The notes below the pieces were generated by a model that saw only the letters and a program-made list of their open reading frames with translations, was not told the DNA's origin and made no database searches. Shown here one piece after another: positions 33,243 through 43,567 of a stretch of 64,000 nucleotides of DNA. This DNA is from Hawksworthiomyces lignivorus. Lineage: Eukaryota; Ascomycota; Sordariomycetes; Ophiostomatales; Ophiostomataceae. The DNA lies in contig NTMA01000098.1 in NCBI GenBank assembly GCA_002917075.1, positions 85,680-149,679 on the forward strand. The letters run 5' to 3'. The number at the start of each line of letters is the position of its first letter. Within the stretch, counting starts at the first letter, position 1. Both the position numbers and the translations under genes were made by a program.

Positions 33243-34163
33243 TGTTGTGGCTAATTAAGTCAGCAGTTATTCGATGTGACTTGGGTAACCTTAAACTGGC
33301 CTGGATTGAAAAGCTTGTTGTTCTTTAGTTGGTTCTCGAGAGTCGGTGCGGAAATCAGTCGATCGTTATTGGGAGTGTGAAAAAAAGGGGGATAAAAAAA
33401 AGAAAAGAAAAGAAAGCTTCGCCTTAGAGCCTCTCTTGTCTTTTATTGTCCTCATACGACACATTCGTAGCCCCGAATTGTTTGAAGGGGGGCACGTTTG
33501 CCGCGCTTTGCCATGAATGTTCACGATCCGAGCGTCAAAGTGCACAAAAGTAGGTATTTTATGTTACCTCTACGCACCATATTTCCTGCAGTCTCACTTT
33601 TCTTGATGCCGTCTGAGGGCGCTAGGAAGTCGAACTTGATATAAATTGCTTTACTGGACATAGATCATTGGTGAAGATTGCAGCCTGCTGCTTTGGCAGG
33701 ATGCAAAATGAGGCTGCATCATATCATATGATGTTCTCTGAACATATTGTCTCAAGCAGAAAATCAACGAAGTGCACAAGTATATGGTATTCATTGGTTT
33801 ATATTCATCCACGTCGACCTTGAGCCTCATAGTTGCCGTAAAGATGCTGCAGGATTTCGAGATTATGCAGCCTCCGCAGAAGTTGATTGCGAACCAAAGG
33901 CCTTCCTCCGGGGAAATGCCTTCCTCCGTGGGATGAACTGATCAGGCCACCTGCCAAGAGAGCCGGCAGACGAATTTATCGTTTGAAATTGGTAGTGCAC
34001 CGAGCGCTGGGGGCTGGCTGCCTCCCACGCACACCTCAAAAAGCCTGGCTGAGTTTACCGCTTCTCACAAGATTCGATCCTAGTATGAGGCGTGACTATC
34101 CAGTCCTCGTTTCTCAACGGCACAATACACGACCCAGAGCCAGTCGTACTCTCTGACAAGACA
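33243..34163. other. Intergenic region
   Basis: This is 0.9 kb between the small ORF (-) and the hydroxylase gene (+), including a polypurine tract near 33382-33417. No gene is seen. Confidence 0.45.
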
Positions 34164-35342
34164 ATGGCTACGATGTGTGAAACCGCTTCAGTGACTGCTG
34201 ATATTCAGTACGTCAAACGGCTGAAGCTGTTTGAGACTGAAAAGCCGTTTCAATCTTTCATAGAGATACCCGAAGATGCTCCAGACCAGCGACCGACGAA
34301 TCTGGAGTTTGAGACCAAAGTGGAGCAGTTTCAAGACATGAGAGACGGCCTCCAAAAGTTCAATCTAGACCAACATGGATTCATGATCAAACATGAACCG
34401 CTTCCGTTCTCGCCAGACTTCTTTGCTCACAAAGACGAGGTCGAGAAAAGGTATTTTCCAGAGCTGCGGCGAATCGTCCAGGAAGTATGTGGGGACTGCA
34501 GCCGAGTCCAATTCTTTGACTGGCGGGTATGGCACTGCTCCTCCGATAAAAGCCCCAATACTATACAGAGTATGTCCCTGGAGTATTCACTTTGGGCCAG
34601 CTGAGGTCATCCAAAATTGCCAATCGCGAAGGTGTCATAGATCTTTATGATCCCACTGCCTGGCTTCTTCCCGCCTATCGCGTTCACATCGGTAATTTAA
34701 ATTCCATCTACTTCATGAGCAGCATCGTCCACCTCAAACATCGCCCAGCTGACACCTGCGGTGCTAGACCAGAGCCCTGCTGCCGTGCTTCATCGCATTA
34801 CACTGCAGTTTCCGGACGAAGCTGAGCAGCTCCTGCAACAGAGGGTGCGAATATTGAAGTAAGAAATTGCCACCTTGTCCCCCAACACGGCCATGGGCAA
34901 TTTTTTGCATTTCTAAAATGGACACTAGCTTCTGGCGGCCGATTTCTTATCCGGTTGAGGACTATCCTCTCGCCGTCTGCGACGCCGGTTCCATAAACGA
35001 AAATGACCTGCTTGAATGTGACCACATACGGAAGAAGTATGTCGGCTCCACTTTATTTGTGACCCACAGAGACGGGTACGAATGGTACTACTTGAGCAAG
35101 CAGCGTCCAGAAGAGATGCTCATCATGAAGATGTTTGATTCGGATCCAACAGTCGCACGACGTCAGTGCATTGCCTCCCTTGTCTGAAGCGGATCTCGAG
35201 AAGCTAACTGCAATATGTAGACTGCCCCCATGCCTCGTTCAAGCATCCTCACGCAGCGGATTCCACACAGCCTCGTCAAAGCATCGAGGTCAGAGCGTTG
35301 ATTTTTGGTGGTTCCTTGGAAGTTGACACCAAAGCATCATAG
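34164..35342 (+). pseudogene. AsaB/CmcJ-type non-heme iron hydroxylase gene with a one-base frame slip
   Basis: Deduced exons are 34164-34691, 34768-34858, 34929-35161 and 35221-35342. Joined, they give family blocks: TAWLLPAYRVHIDQSPAAVL, with the iron-binding H-x-D made across the intron at 34692-34767; then NFWRPISYPVEDYPLAVCD, a C-terminal CPHASFKHP and PRQSIEVRALIF. Within exon 1 the frame must change once: the reading from the ATG (to about DWRVWHCSSDK) and the reading of the second part (YVPGVFTLGQLR) differ by one base. The switch point is bounded by an in-frame TAA and lies at the AAAA run at 34548-34551. Summed exons give 974 bases, one short of a whole codon. This is either a true frameshift or a homopolymer sequencing error. 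Relatives act in fungal secondary metabolism; no cluster is evident here. Confidence 0.65.
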
Positions 35343-35431
35343 TACTTGAGTAGTTCGTCCGCACTGTCGCACAAATTAGATATACGAATCCAAATACAAG
35401 CCCCTGTGATATCAGTCCCTCTGTATCTCTG

Positions 35432-37374
35432 TTAGATTATCATTGTAGTTTCTTCGCCAAAATCTTCCATGCGGCTCTGGTCCAACGTCGCCAGCCCGAT
35501 TCTGGTGTAGTGCGGTATTCCGCCTTCTTGGTGTGCCTGTCGGACGACCAGGGCGAGCAGCGTCGAGACAACCGCGTCCGACCCGGAGCTGCCCTCCGCA
35601 ATCAAGACGCACTTGACATCTTGGTACTGGTAAAAGATGTTGGAGTTTGTCTCGGCGTTGACGTCAAAGTACGCGCTTTCGCCACAGGCCAGCGCCATGA
35701 ACCCTGTTGCCGGCTGGTACTCGAGCTGCGTTTCCCACGTGCGCGACCGCATCCGCAGCATGCCACTTTTGACCTGTCCAAAGGGGTCCGGCCCGCTCGC
35801 CTCTGCTTTGCAGTCCAGGATGCTGGCGACGAAGTTTAGGCGGTAGCTCTTGTAGAAGTTCCAGTCGACGTGTCCGACCACAGATGCCCAAGACCAAGAC
35901 GGCGCGACGTAGGCCTGGGAGCGTCTCGTGTTCGAGTTGTTCTTGACCCTCCAGAGGAGGCTCGGAAGCAGAATCTCGTCCCACAGCCCGGCGCGGTACC
36001 GCTGCAGCCCTGAGCGCCCAAAGAGCTGGGCGAGGCCGCTTATCGCGGGCAGCCGGTCGCTCTCGTGGCTGAGTAGGCAGAACGTGTAGTGCTCCACCAG
36101 AGCAGACCACTTGAGAAAACACTGCCCCCTTGTCATGGGCACTCGTGGCGCGTCGGAGATCCTCGCCTTGAGCGTCGAAGAGTCGTCTTCCAGCTTCTGG
36201 TTTTGCGGGGTTAATTTCCCGCACTCGCACAGCGTCGCAGACTGGCACTCCCATATCATTTCGTTCGCGTAGAAATGGACAATTCGCCTCGCGCTGAGGC
36301 GCTCCTGCAGCGCCCAGCCCCGGCAGTCTAGCGGGGCGCTCAAGCTGAAGTCCTGGTCGGATGCCAGGTGAGGAGAAAATCTCCTGAATGCGACGTCGTG
36401 GCGTCCCGGGTGTCTTGGCGTGACAAGAAAGGACGGCTCCCGCGGGCCCAAAAATCCCCGGGACGCATTCTGCGCGCGGCTCGCTGCAATGACCAAGAAC
36501 GCCCCGCCGTAATACTGCAGCATTTTGCTGGATTCGGTCTCCCAGTCATTCTTGTCTGTCTGGACAATGCAGAGGGAGTCGATCCACAGATAGCGAACAT
36601 CCAGAGACCGGCAGAGGTAAATGGCGTCTTGGAAGGAAGCAGGCAGCGAATCGACATGGTGATCCTGAGGCGTGTCGAAACTCGTGGTTCTGGGCAAGTC
36701 GCCAGACCCCCAGCAGTGGCTGAGGGCAACGTATCGCCCTTGCCGCTCCTTTGGCTCCACGACTTGTACTACGTCCTCACCCACGCCTAAATCGAGGACT
36801 CTAGTCGGTAAGCGGTCCTGGGGAACATCCTGTAGCGCGGCAAGACATTGGCTATGTGTGTCCAAGCAGACATCCATCCAGTTTTGAATCATATCATGAT
36901 AGAAGTCGAGGTCTGTTCTGCTGGTGTCGATCTCACCACTTCCGTACTCGGACCACGGCAAGTCCGTAGCTTCGCACCGCAATCCCTTAGATCAGTCTGA
37001 AATTCAAGAACAAGGAGTCGAAGCAGCAAATGCTTACAGTGAAAACTGGCAAAGAACTCTAGATCTGCCAGCGGCTCGATGCCACGAAAAGTAGACTCGT
37101 TACTCCTATACGCAAGTGCTCGAATTCGGTTGTGTCGTGCCTGTGGGATTCTGATCTCCACCCGGACTCCGCTTGCATCCAGTTCTTGGGCAGCATTCAC
37201 TGCCAACAGCCCAGAGGAAATCACGTCACAGACGTTGCATCCGGCCTTGGACGTGTCAATGATTTCGCGGAGGGACCTGAGAAGAATCCAAAAATCGTGT
37301 CCCGCTCTTCGGATGCCGTTAGAAGTGCCAGAAAGCCTAGTTCGGTCTAGACCGTAACACGTTCTACACTCCAT
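35432..37374 (-). pseudogene. HET-domain heterokaryon-incompatibility protein, probably interrupted at intron 1
   Basis: Exon 1 runs from ATG 37374 to about 37038 (112 codons, cysteine pairs at MECRTCYG and AGCNVCDV). The main exon runs to a stop at 35432 and contains the HET domain: YVALSHCWG, a block LWIDSLCIVQTDKNDWETE, then MLQYYGGAFLVIAASRA, and later WALQERLSARRIVHF. HET proteins trigger cell death after fusion of unlike strains. The two parts do not join cleanly. Donor GTAAGC at 37037 leaves one base. The acceptor at 36997 gives TAC and then an in-frame TGA; the acceptor at 36986 shifts the frame. No alternative donor restores it without losing conserved sequence. The likely meaning is a nonsense lesion next to the junction; an unusual splice remains possible. 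Confidence 0.6.
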
Positions 37375-38640
37375 TCTCGCTCTGTGAAGAAAATGGAGCA
37401 ATGCATCACGGAACCAACCAACTATTATGAACAACGAGGCTCTTATAAGGAGAATTCTTATCCGCAACCGAAATTTACTCTCTTATTATTCGGTATTCTA
37501 ATACTACTGGTCTCAGACTGTTAAAACAAAGTCGTTGTATTCTGCTTTCAGTTATGAAAAGCCGCAAACCTCATATCAAACAGCCTGACAGTGTACGAAA
37601 CAGTTCTCCGTCATTTACCAACAACAAATTTAGACTTTGATGCTAGTGAATAAAATTATAGAAGATGTAACTATTCTACCATGCAAGACTTTATATTCGG
37701 AAAACTGAACCCAGAACTTAACTATTGCAAAGAAATGCGCTATATAAGCCTTGGTGTGGGAGGTTTCTAGCATTGAATGCAGAAATGGCTGATCTTTTAC
37801 CACTATGGTGCAGTGGCCATAGGATTCTATAGGATGTGTATACTCCTACCGTCCGTATTCCTTTATACTATTTTATAAAATAACTTGTTAAAATTTATAA
37901 TACATTAAATATTTTTAATTAAAAAACTTAAATAAAACCAAATAAATTGAAAGACAATAAAACCAAAGAAAAATCTTAAAAGAAGTACGGAAAAACACCG
38001 TATTGATAAATAAATATATATATATATAACTATATATATATATATATATATTAAACAACACCTTCATATTTATTGGTCAAACATAGGAGGTGGGTTGACC
38101 AAATAGTTAACCCCCTGCCATGTAAATTACCGCTGTGCCACAGAACACCAACATAGTTCATATTTCCATATTTATCCTAGTAAAAATACAGTACATTCAA
38201 TGAGGGAGACGACTTCTACCCTCATCCTCAAGCAAGTCGCTATTCCTACTACATGTAGATCACCACGTCTCAGGAAGAAAGGCATTGTTCTATAACAGCC
38301 TAATCGATAGCCTCGTAACCCGTGTCATCTAGCCAGTTGTCACGGTCTATCACTACGACATACCGTAGGCTATACGAGCGCTACTACGTCATGCTGACTT
38401 TAATCGTTACGCAGGCCTATACTGTTGAGCAGCGCTTATGTAGTATCTAAAACACTAGCTGTATTAGGAAAAAAGACTAAATCGCCAAGCCTTTGACGAG
38501 TCGGCACTTTCATGGCCAAGGAACTTTGTATCTTACATTGCCATCTTCCAGGACGACATACCCTTCCTACGCCTGTTCTCTTTATTCAGCTCTGCTGTGA
38601 ATATCCTGTGAAGACCTCCGACATCTCTTAAAAATCATGT
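37375..38640. other. AT-rich intergenic region, no gene
   Basis: The region lies between the HET gene start and the tannase-family 3' end. Its centre (37860-38052) is almost purely A and T. No gene survives here; an RIP-mutated repeat remnant is possible. Confidence 0.55.
37860..38052. repeat. AT-rich island with (TA)n microsatellite, RIP-like
   Basis: About 190 bases are dominated by TTTATA, AATTTATAA and TTAATTAAA words, ending in two TA-dinucleotide runs (38014-38051) split by AC. High TpA with near absence of CpA and CpG is the signature of repeat-induced point mutation, though simple AT drift cannot be excluded. No transposon protein is readable. Confidence 0.6.
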
Positions 38641-40332
38641 CTACAAAAGAAGCACAGCGAAGATGACAGGCAGGGCAGCAGCAGCAGCCGCAACACCAGC
38701 CGTGTACAGAGACCCGGCGCCGCTGTCGACAGCGAGCAGAGGCGTCTCCGAGGCGGTCACCTGAGAGATGACCTGCTGGTTGGGGCCGGGCATGCACATC
38801 CAGCTAGAGGCCAGGTCCGTGTTGCCTGATCCGCTGTACATGAGCATCTGCGGGTAGCGGCAGAGGTTGCGGGTGAGCATGGTGCCGTTGCTGGACATGC
38901 GCATGGCGGGCAGCGTGTCGGGCGCGGTGCCGTTCTCCACCCAGGCAACGAGAGCGCCGAGCGGGTCGCTCGGGGCGGCGCCGGGGCCGCCTCCGCAGTG
39001 CTGCACGCCGGGAGCCGAGAAGACGCGGAAGAAGGAGTCGACAGCGGCCTGGTCGAGCAGGTTCATGACGCGCTGCATGTAGTCGAAGGTGCCGTTGGGG
39101 AAGACCAGCTGGTCTGCCAGGCCGTGCCAGCTGATCATCTTGCCGCCCGCGTTCTTGAACGCTGCCAGATCCGGGTCGTCGGTGCCGATGATCGCGTCGA
39201 ACATCACCTGGGACTGCTGGAAGACGTTGGTGAAGGCCTGCTGGGACGCGAGCGCAGAGTTGACGCTCTGGGCCGAGATGGAGCTGTTGGGGTTCAGGCC
39301 GAGCACGAAGCTGGACAGCCAGGTGGCTCCCAGCTTCAGGGGCTGGCTTCCGGACAGCGCGGTGGGAGAGGCGCCGGGAAGGAGACCGTACCACAGGCGC
39401 TGGCCGCTGGTGGAGCTCATAGGGCCAGCGAGAATCTTGGCAAAGATGTTGGCCTGCGAAGCAGTGATGGTCGTCGACGTGGAGTTGCATGCAATGCCGC
39501 GGCCAACGAGCGTGGTCGGGTCGAAATTGCAGGCGCCGGGGTTGGCGATGATGCCGTCAATAACGCCGTCCAAGGCGTCGCATGCGTTCATCACACCGCC
39601 GACCATGGCGTCGAACACGCAGGCAGGCGGGAACTCGTTTGCCGCCTGCATGACCGAGAAGGGCCAGAGCTCGGCAGGTACCAGGCGATCCCAGTTGATG
39701 GCAGGCGAGCCGGCCAGAATGCCGTCAAAGTCCGTGGGGAACCGCTGGGCTTCCATCATGCCCTGCCGGCCGCCAGTCGAGCAGCCGTTGAAATAGGATT
39801 TTTTTGCCGGCATGCCGTAGAACTGCTGGACCATGTCTTTGCCAATCAGTGCCATCTCGTGAATGGACAGGTTGGCAAAGTTGGTCAGGAGCTGCTGGTT
39901 GAGCGGGGTGTTGCCGCCGGCGAAGTTGCTGCCGTTGCCCACGAGACCAGCATCCGTCGATGCCGCCGCATAGCCGTCCATGACGGCGGGCCCCATGGCT
40001 GCGCCAAAGAGACCGGCGGTGAAACCACTGCCGCCAGTGCCCTGGAAACGGCCATTCCAGCTGCCGGCCAGCGGCATCCACACTTCCACGCGGACCTTGT
40101 CGCCCACATTTCCGTGCATCAGTGTGACGTTGACGTCACAGTACGACAGCGGCATCACCGAGCCGTTGGCCATTCTCACGGGCATATTGTCCATCTCCAT
40201 TGCCTGCATGGACATAACCATTGCTCCAGGGACCGTTGGGGCCGTCAATGCCGAACAGTCTGCCATTTTCATGGTCTGCGCCGAAGCAACTGCTGCCGCC
40301 GCCACCACCGAGAGAAGTGTTGCCCGGCTCAT
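38641..40332 (-). CDS. Tannase / feruloyl esterase family protein, secreted, probably GPI-anchored
   Basis: This is a single exon of 563 aa. A signal peptide (MSRATLLSVVAAAAVASAQT) starts at the ATG at 40332. The catalytic set of fungal tannase/feruloyl esterase B is complete: Ser185 in NGCSTGGRQG with preceding Cys184, Asp407 in SWHGLADQLV, and His445-Cys446 in GVQHCGGG, where Cys184-Cys446 should form the disulfide that ties the triad together. Many Asn-Xaa-Ser/Thr sites are present. The last 20 residues are hydrophobic after a small-residue stretch (DSGAGSLYTAG), a pattern of GPI attachment that is unusual for this family. Residues 21-54 are strikingly Met-rich. Such enzymes release gallate or hydroxycinnamate from plant polymers. 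Confidence 0.88.
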   Translation of the reverse strand: MSRATLLSVVAAAAVASAQTMKMADCSALTAPTVPGAMVMSMQAMEMDNMPVRMANGSVMPLSYCDVNVTLMHGNVGDKVRVEVWMPLAGSWNGRFQGTGGSGFTAGLFGAAMGPAVMDGYAAASTDAGLVGNGSNFAGGNTPLNQQLLTNFANLSIHEMALIGKDMVQQFYGMPAKKSYFNGCSTGGRQGMMEAQRFPTDFDGILAGSPAINWDRLVPAELWPFSVMQAANEFPPACVFDAMVGGVMNACDALDGVIDGIIANPGACNFDPTTLVGRGIACNSTSTTITASQANIFAKILAGPMSSTSGQRLWYGLLPGASPTALSGSQPLKLGATWLSSFVLGLNPNSSISAQSVNSALASQQAFTNVFQQSQVMFDAIIGTDDPDLAAFKNAGGKMISWHGLADQLVFPNGTFDYMQRVMNLLDQAAVDSFFRVFSAPGVQHCGGGPGAAPSDPLGALVAWVENGTAPDTLPAMRMSSNGTMLTRNLCRYPQMLMYSGSGNTDLASSWMCMPGPNQQVISQVTASETPLLAVDSGAGSLYTAGVAAAAAALPVIFAVLLL

Positions 40333-40906
40333 TTTTTTTGGGTCGTCAAATGAAGTTACTTTTTCGTTTCTTCTTTTGATGCTCGATTCTGTCTGCGATT
40401 TTTTTTTTAAAGTTGATTTTCCTTGCTGGCCAAAGAAGATCCGGTCGTGAGTCGATCTGGCACCTGTAGCGAAAGAGTTTGGTCGAAGGAGATCGTTTGC
40501 ACCTTTTCTCTAAAGAATGACAATCACTGTCGTGGCGCCGACGCATCTTTAATTTATTTTTGTCGAGGAATCGCGCTCGAAGCAGGTTGAACATCTTGGA
40601 TCGAGACTGGCTGCGGCTCGTCCGATCTGTTGGCACCTGATGCTGGCTCCCGGTTTGATCGCCAGCACGACGGCGACACATTTTGTGTTTATCCAGACAT
40701 TTTGTTTCCAACCACACATTCAATGTTCTTATCTCGTCTACTATCCATTACACTTCTATTATTTCTTGCTTTGTGGACATGCGAGCCATTATGCACTCTA
40801 TGGTCAGCCATTTCTCCGACCTTTATTGTCACTAGCAAGTCTTTTTTGTCTTGCCGTGGGCACAAGTAGTCTAGGAGCAAAAATGAGAAGCCCTCATTAC
40901 CAACCA

Positions 40907-41266
40907 TCAATGTTTTTTTTGCTCCTCTTTATGTAACTGAAGGCTTGTGTTTTGTTGTGTCATACTCCTCACGATGCTGTTCTTTTTTTCTCTGTAGGTG
41001 AAGCGAACCCTAGGCCCGGGAATCTGGTTGTCTGTGAATACTATGCATAGCAGCGCCCCGTGGTCTTCCCAGAATACCGTGTGATCGGCACCTCTACTTT
41101 TGCTGGTGGTGACGACGGCCTCGACATGGTTATGAAATTGTTCCTGTCTTGGCTCTATTAACCGGTAGCAGAGAGCCAGTTTCTCCGCTCGGCTGAAGCC
41201 AAGTTTCGACCACCGATACGGCGTCTTCATGGATGCTGCCTTCATTAGAATGACAGAGATATTCAT
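40907..41266 (-). CDS. Weak candidate ORF, 119 aa
   Basis: The ATG is at 41266. The product is basic, with WSKLGFSRAEKLALCYRLIE and a segment VFWEDHGALLCIVF, and ends in a Gln/Lys-rich tail. I recognise no family. The amino-acid mix looks protein-like, but the ORF lies in a gene-poor stretch and has no clear promoter, so it may be chance or a relic. Confidence 0.2.
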   Translation of the reverse strand: MNISVILMKAASMKTPYRWSKLGFSRAEKLALCYRLIEPRQEQFHNHVEAVVTTSKSRGADHTVFWEDHGALLCIVFTDNQIPGPRVRFTYREKKNSIVRSMTQQNTSLQLHKEEQKKH

Positions 41267-41633
41267 AACATGATTCTTTCAAGTTCTTTTATTCCATCGC
41301 ATAAACTTCATACCAAGCTTTCTTTATATGTTTCAGTAATTTATTAGTTTAAGGGCAAATATTCATGCTGCTAGTTTCTACTCTACTGTTCCTGGCCGTG
41401 TTAACGACCACCTGTTTTTGTCCGAAGCCAAGGGATAAGAAAAGAGAAACAACTTTCAAACAGAATACGACTTGAAGGACTAGCTATCTATGCAAATAAT
41501 CCTAGCCATCGACTCGTACCACAATCGGGATAACTAACTGTGGTGTCGGAGACGGTCGACTTCTGCTATGAATCGAGTGTCATGATCGTGCGCACGCGTC
41601 GGCATTTTAACACCCCTTTTTAATAAATCAGAA

Positions 41634-41900
41634 ATGCTTTCGATGCAAGATAACGCAGAGCGGGAGTATCATGATCCGGAGAAGCCTGGTGAGGTCAGCG
41701 AAGGCGCAGCCTATGGCAATACGCCTAGCAAGCTCTTTTGAGCAATCCTGATGCTGTTGAGGAGAGCTGGAGCTAGACCAAATTGCGGCATGTCCCGTTC
41801 TACCGTGCCATTCTCCTATTCTTGGTGCTCGCTTTCTTGTGCTCTATCTCATGCCAGGCAGGCCGATTGTCGATTAGGCAACCCAGACTTTTGCTCAATT
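41634..41900 (+). pseudogene. Possible decayed gene fragment
   Basis: A 35-codon ORF (41634-41741) reads as an acidic cytosolic-type N-terminus (DNAEREYHDPEKPGEVSEGA). Shifting frame, the next 150 bases read a basic-to-hydrophobic segment (KLRHVPFYRAILLFLVLAFL). An acidic N-terminus then a membrane segment is the order seen in transporters, with stops and shifts in between. The parent family is not identified. Confidence 0.25.
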
Positions 41901-43567
41901 TGATCACACGAGTACAAAACATGAGTACGAATGTGCTTTAGATCTGTGTCGTCAAAATTCCATAGCGGGAATTTTGTTCCTAAGCTGACCCTTTACAACA
42001 CTTGTGCGAAAGTTTCACTCACTCAAATTCGCTCAACGAAATACCCAAAGTCTTGATATTCGGTGAAATTAGTGCGTCGTGTAGTGCACTGCGGAGTGGT
42101 CACTTGTGTTCACTGATTAGCAAAGTCTTCTCTCAGCATATAAAAATATGTCCCAAAGCGTTTTGTTGATTTTGCTTGGCAATGAACGGTGAAGGTATAC
42201 GAGGCTCGAAAGGGCAGCCAAATAGAAAAAAATTGGCTTGGTATTCTGAATCGGGAACCACTAAAGGCATCGCCGCCCCAAAACAGCCAATCTATTTTGT
42301 CATATCCAATTACTGTCTTCCTCTAAGCATGTGCCATACATTATTGTGGCTGGCATTTTTTGGTGCACCAAAGCATGTTGACCAAAGCTGTAGCTGACAG
42401 TTATCTGCCTAACAAATGCTAAAAAACACGGGCATTTTTTAGCTACGCATAACTAGTATTAATAGCAACGTCAAGGTTATCATTTATATAGTTATCTTTT
42501 TTTTGTGTTGAAGAAGCCAAAAAAGCTTGATTTTTTGGCCTACAACCAATCATGGTCTTCTTGATTTAACGTCCCTGGAGAGAAATGTAACTTAAAAGAA
42601 ACAAGAAACGAATGTAGCGTTCGAATGCTTTGCAGCACTAGATATTGAAGAATGTCCCTTGCTACCGAGCTCAAAAAGGAGATGCAGGCCGCTGTTGACT
42701 TTGAAAGGATTCGACGCTACGTATCCGTATATTGGCCCAATGACAGATTTCTTAAATGCTGGTCATGATACATCTTCAACCGCTGTGCTGTCTCCTAAAT
42801 TCTGACGTGTGCTTACGCCGCATCGTCTGCTAGTCCCTCTAATCTTACCGTGCCCCCAGCCAGCGCATTTAGACGCCAATTCATGGCTTCTTCAATAATG
42901 AATCTTCGAATAGGAATCTTCACATGTTCCCAGTATTAATTGTGCAAGGGTAAATAAAAACAGATATTGTGAAATAGGAAGTGACACCGCCTGGTGACAA
43001 AACCTTACTAAGAAGACCAAGCCTGCAGTAAATCTGACTCGTCCCATTTTTGTCTTCTGATGTCCCCATAACAATTCCCAACTCTAAGGCTAGTCTACGG
43101 CTTGCTACCATGATCCCTCCAAGACAGGGGCTTTTTCATTCTTATCCATCACATTTCCAGCGAGCCTCATCTCAGTCGATGTACATTGCGTTTGCATTAC
43201 ACTGCCACTATTTAGAAGGTCATAAATATTCATACAGTTAAGCTCAGCTTGACATACTACTTTGATATGACTGGTCCGCCGTGGCTGATAGAGTTGCGCG
43301 TAGCGAGTTGCTAGTAAATATGAAAGGAAAGCATTGGCTTGGCAGATCCATGCAGCCCAAGCCTTTGTCGTAATACGAAGGGACGAAATGATATAAAGAC
43401 GTTCTGCAAGGGACAGGAAAGGCACGAGGGATCTGCACTCGCCGTCCTTGACTGAACGTGTATTCAGTGTGCCAAGACCACGTCTAATCTCTACTACCAA
43501 CTTGTATAATTTACACTTCCTATTGAAAAAGCATCTGCTTTTCTCAGGCTTTTCTCTGCATCTCAAC

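Larger units (their letters stand above)
40333..43567. other. Gene-poor region with coding relics
   Basis: This 3.2-kb gap shows no intact convincing gene. It contains a 119-codon ORF (40907-41266, -), a 35-codon ORF with broken continuation (41634-41900), and a fragment resembling a P450 I-helix (42640-42804). Composition is AT-rich toward 42.4-43.0 kb. Confidence 0.45.

Noticed and set aside
33941..34090. Possible tRNA-like stretch ending in GATTCGATCC
   Set aside because: No matching acceptor stem, anticodon arm or D-arm could be folded around it by eye.
38998..40353. 451-codon frame antisense to the tannase-family gene
   Set aside because: Antisense of a GC3-rich gene; no recognisable domain; starts and ends without promoter context.
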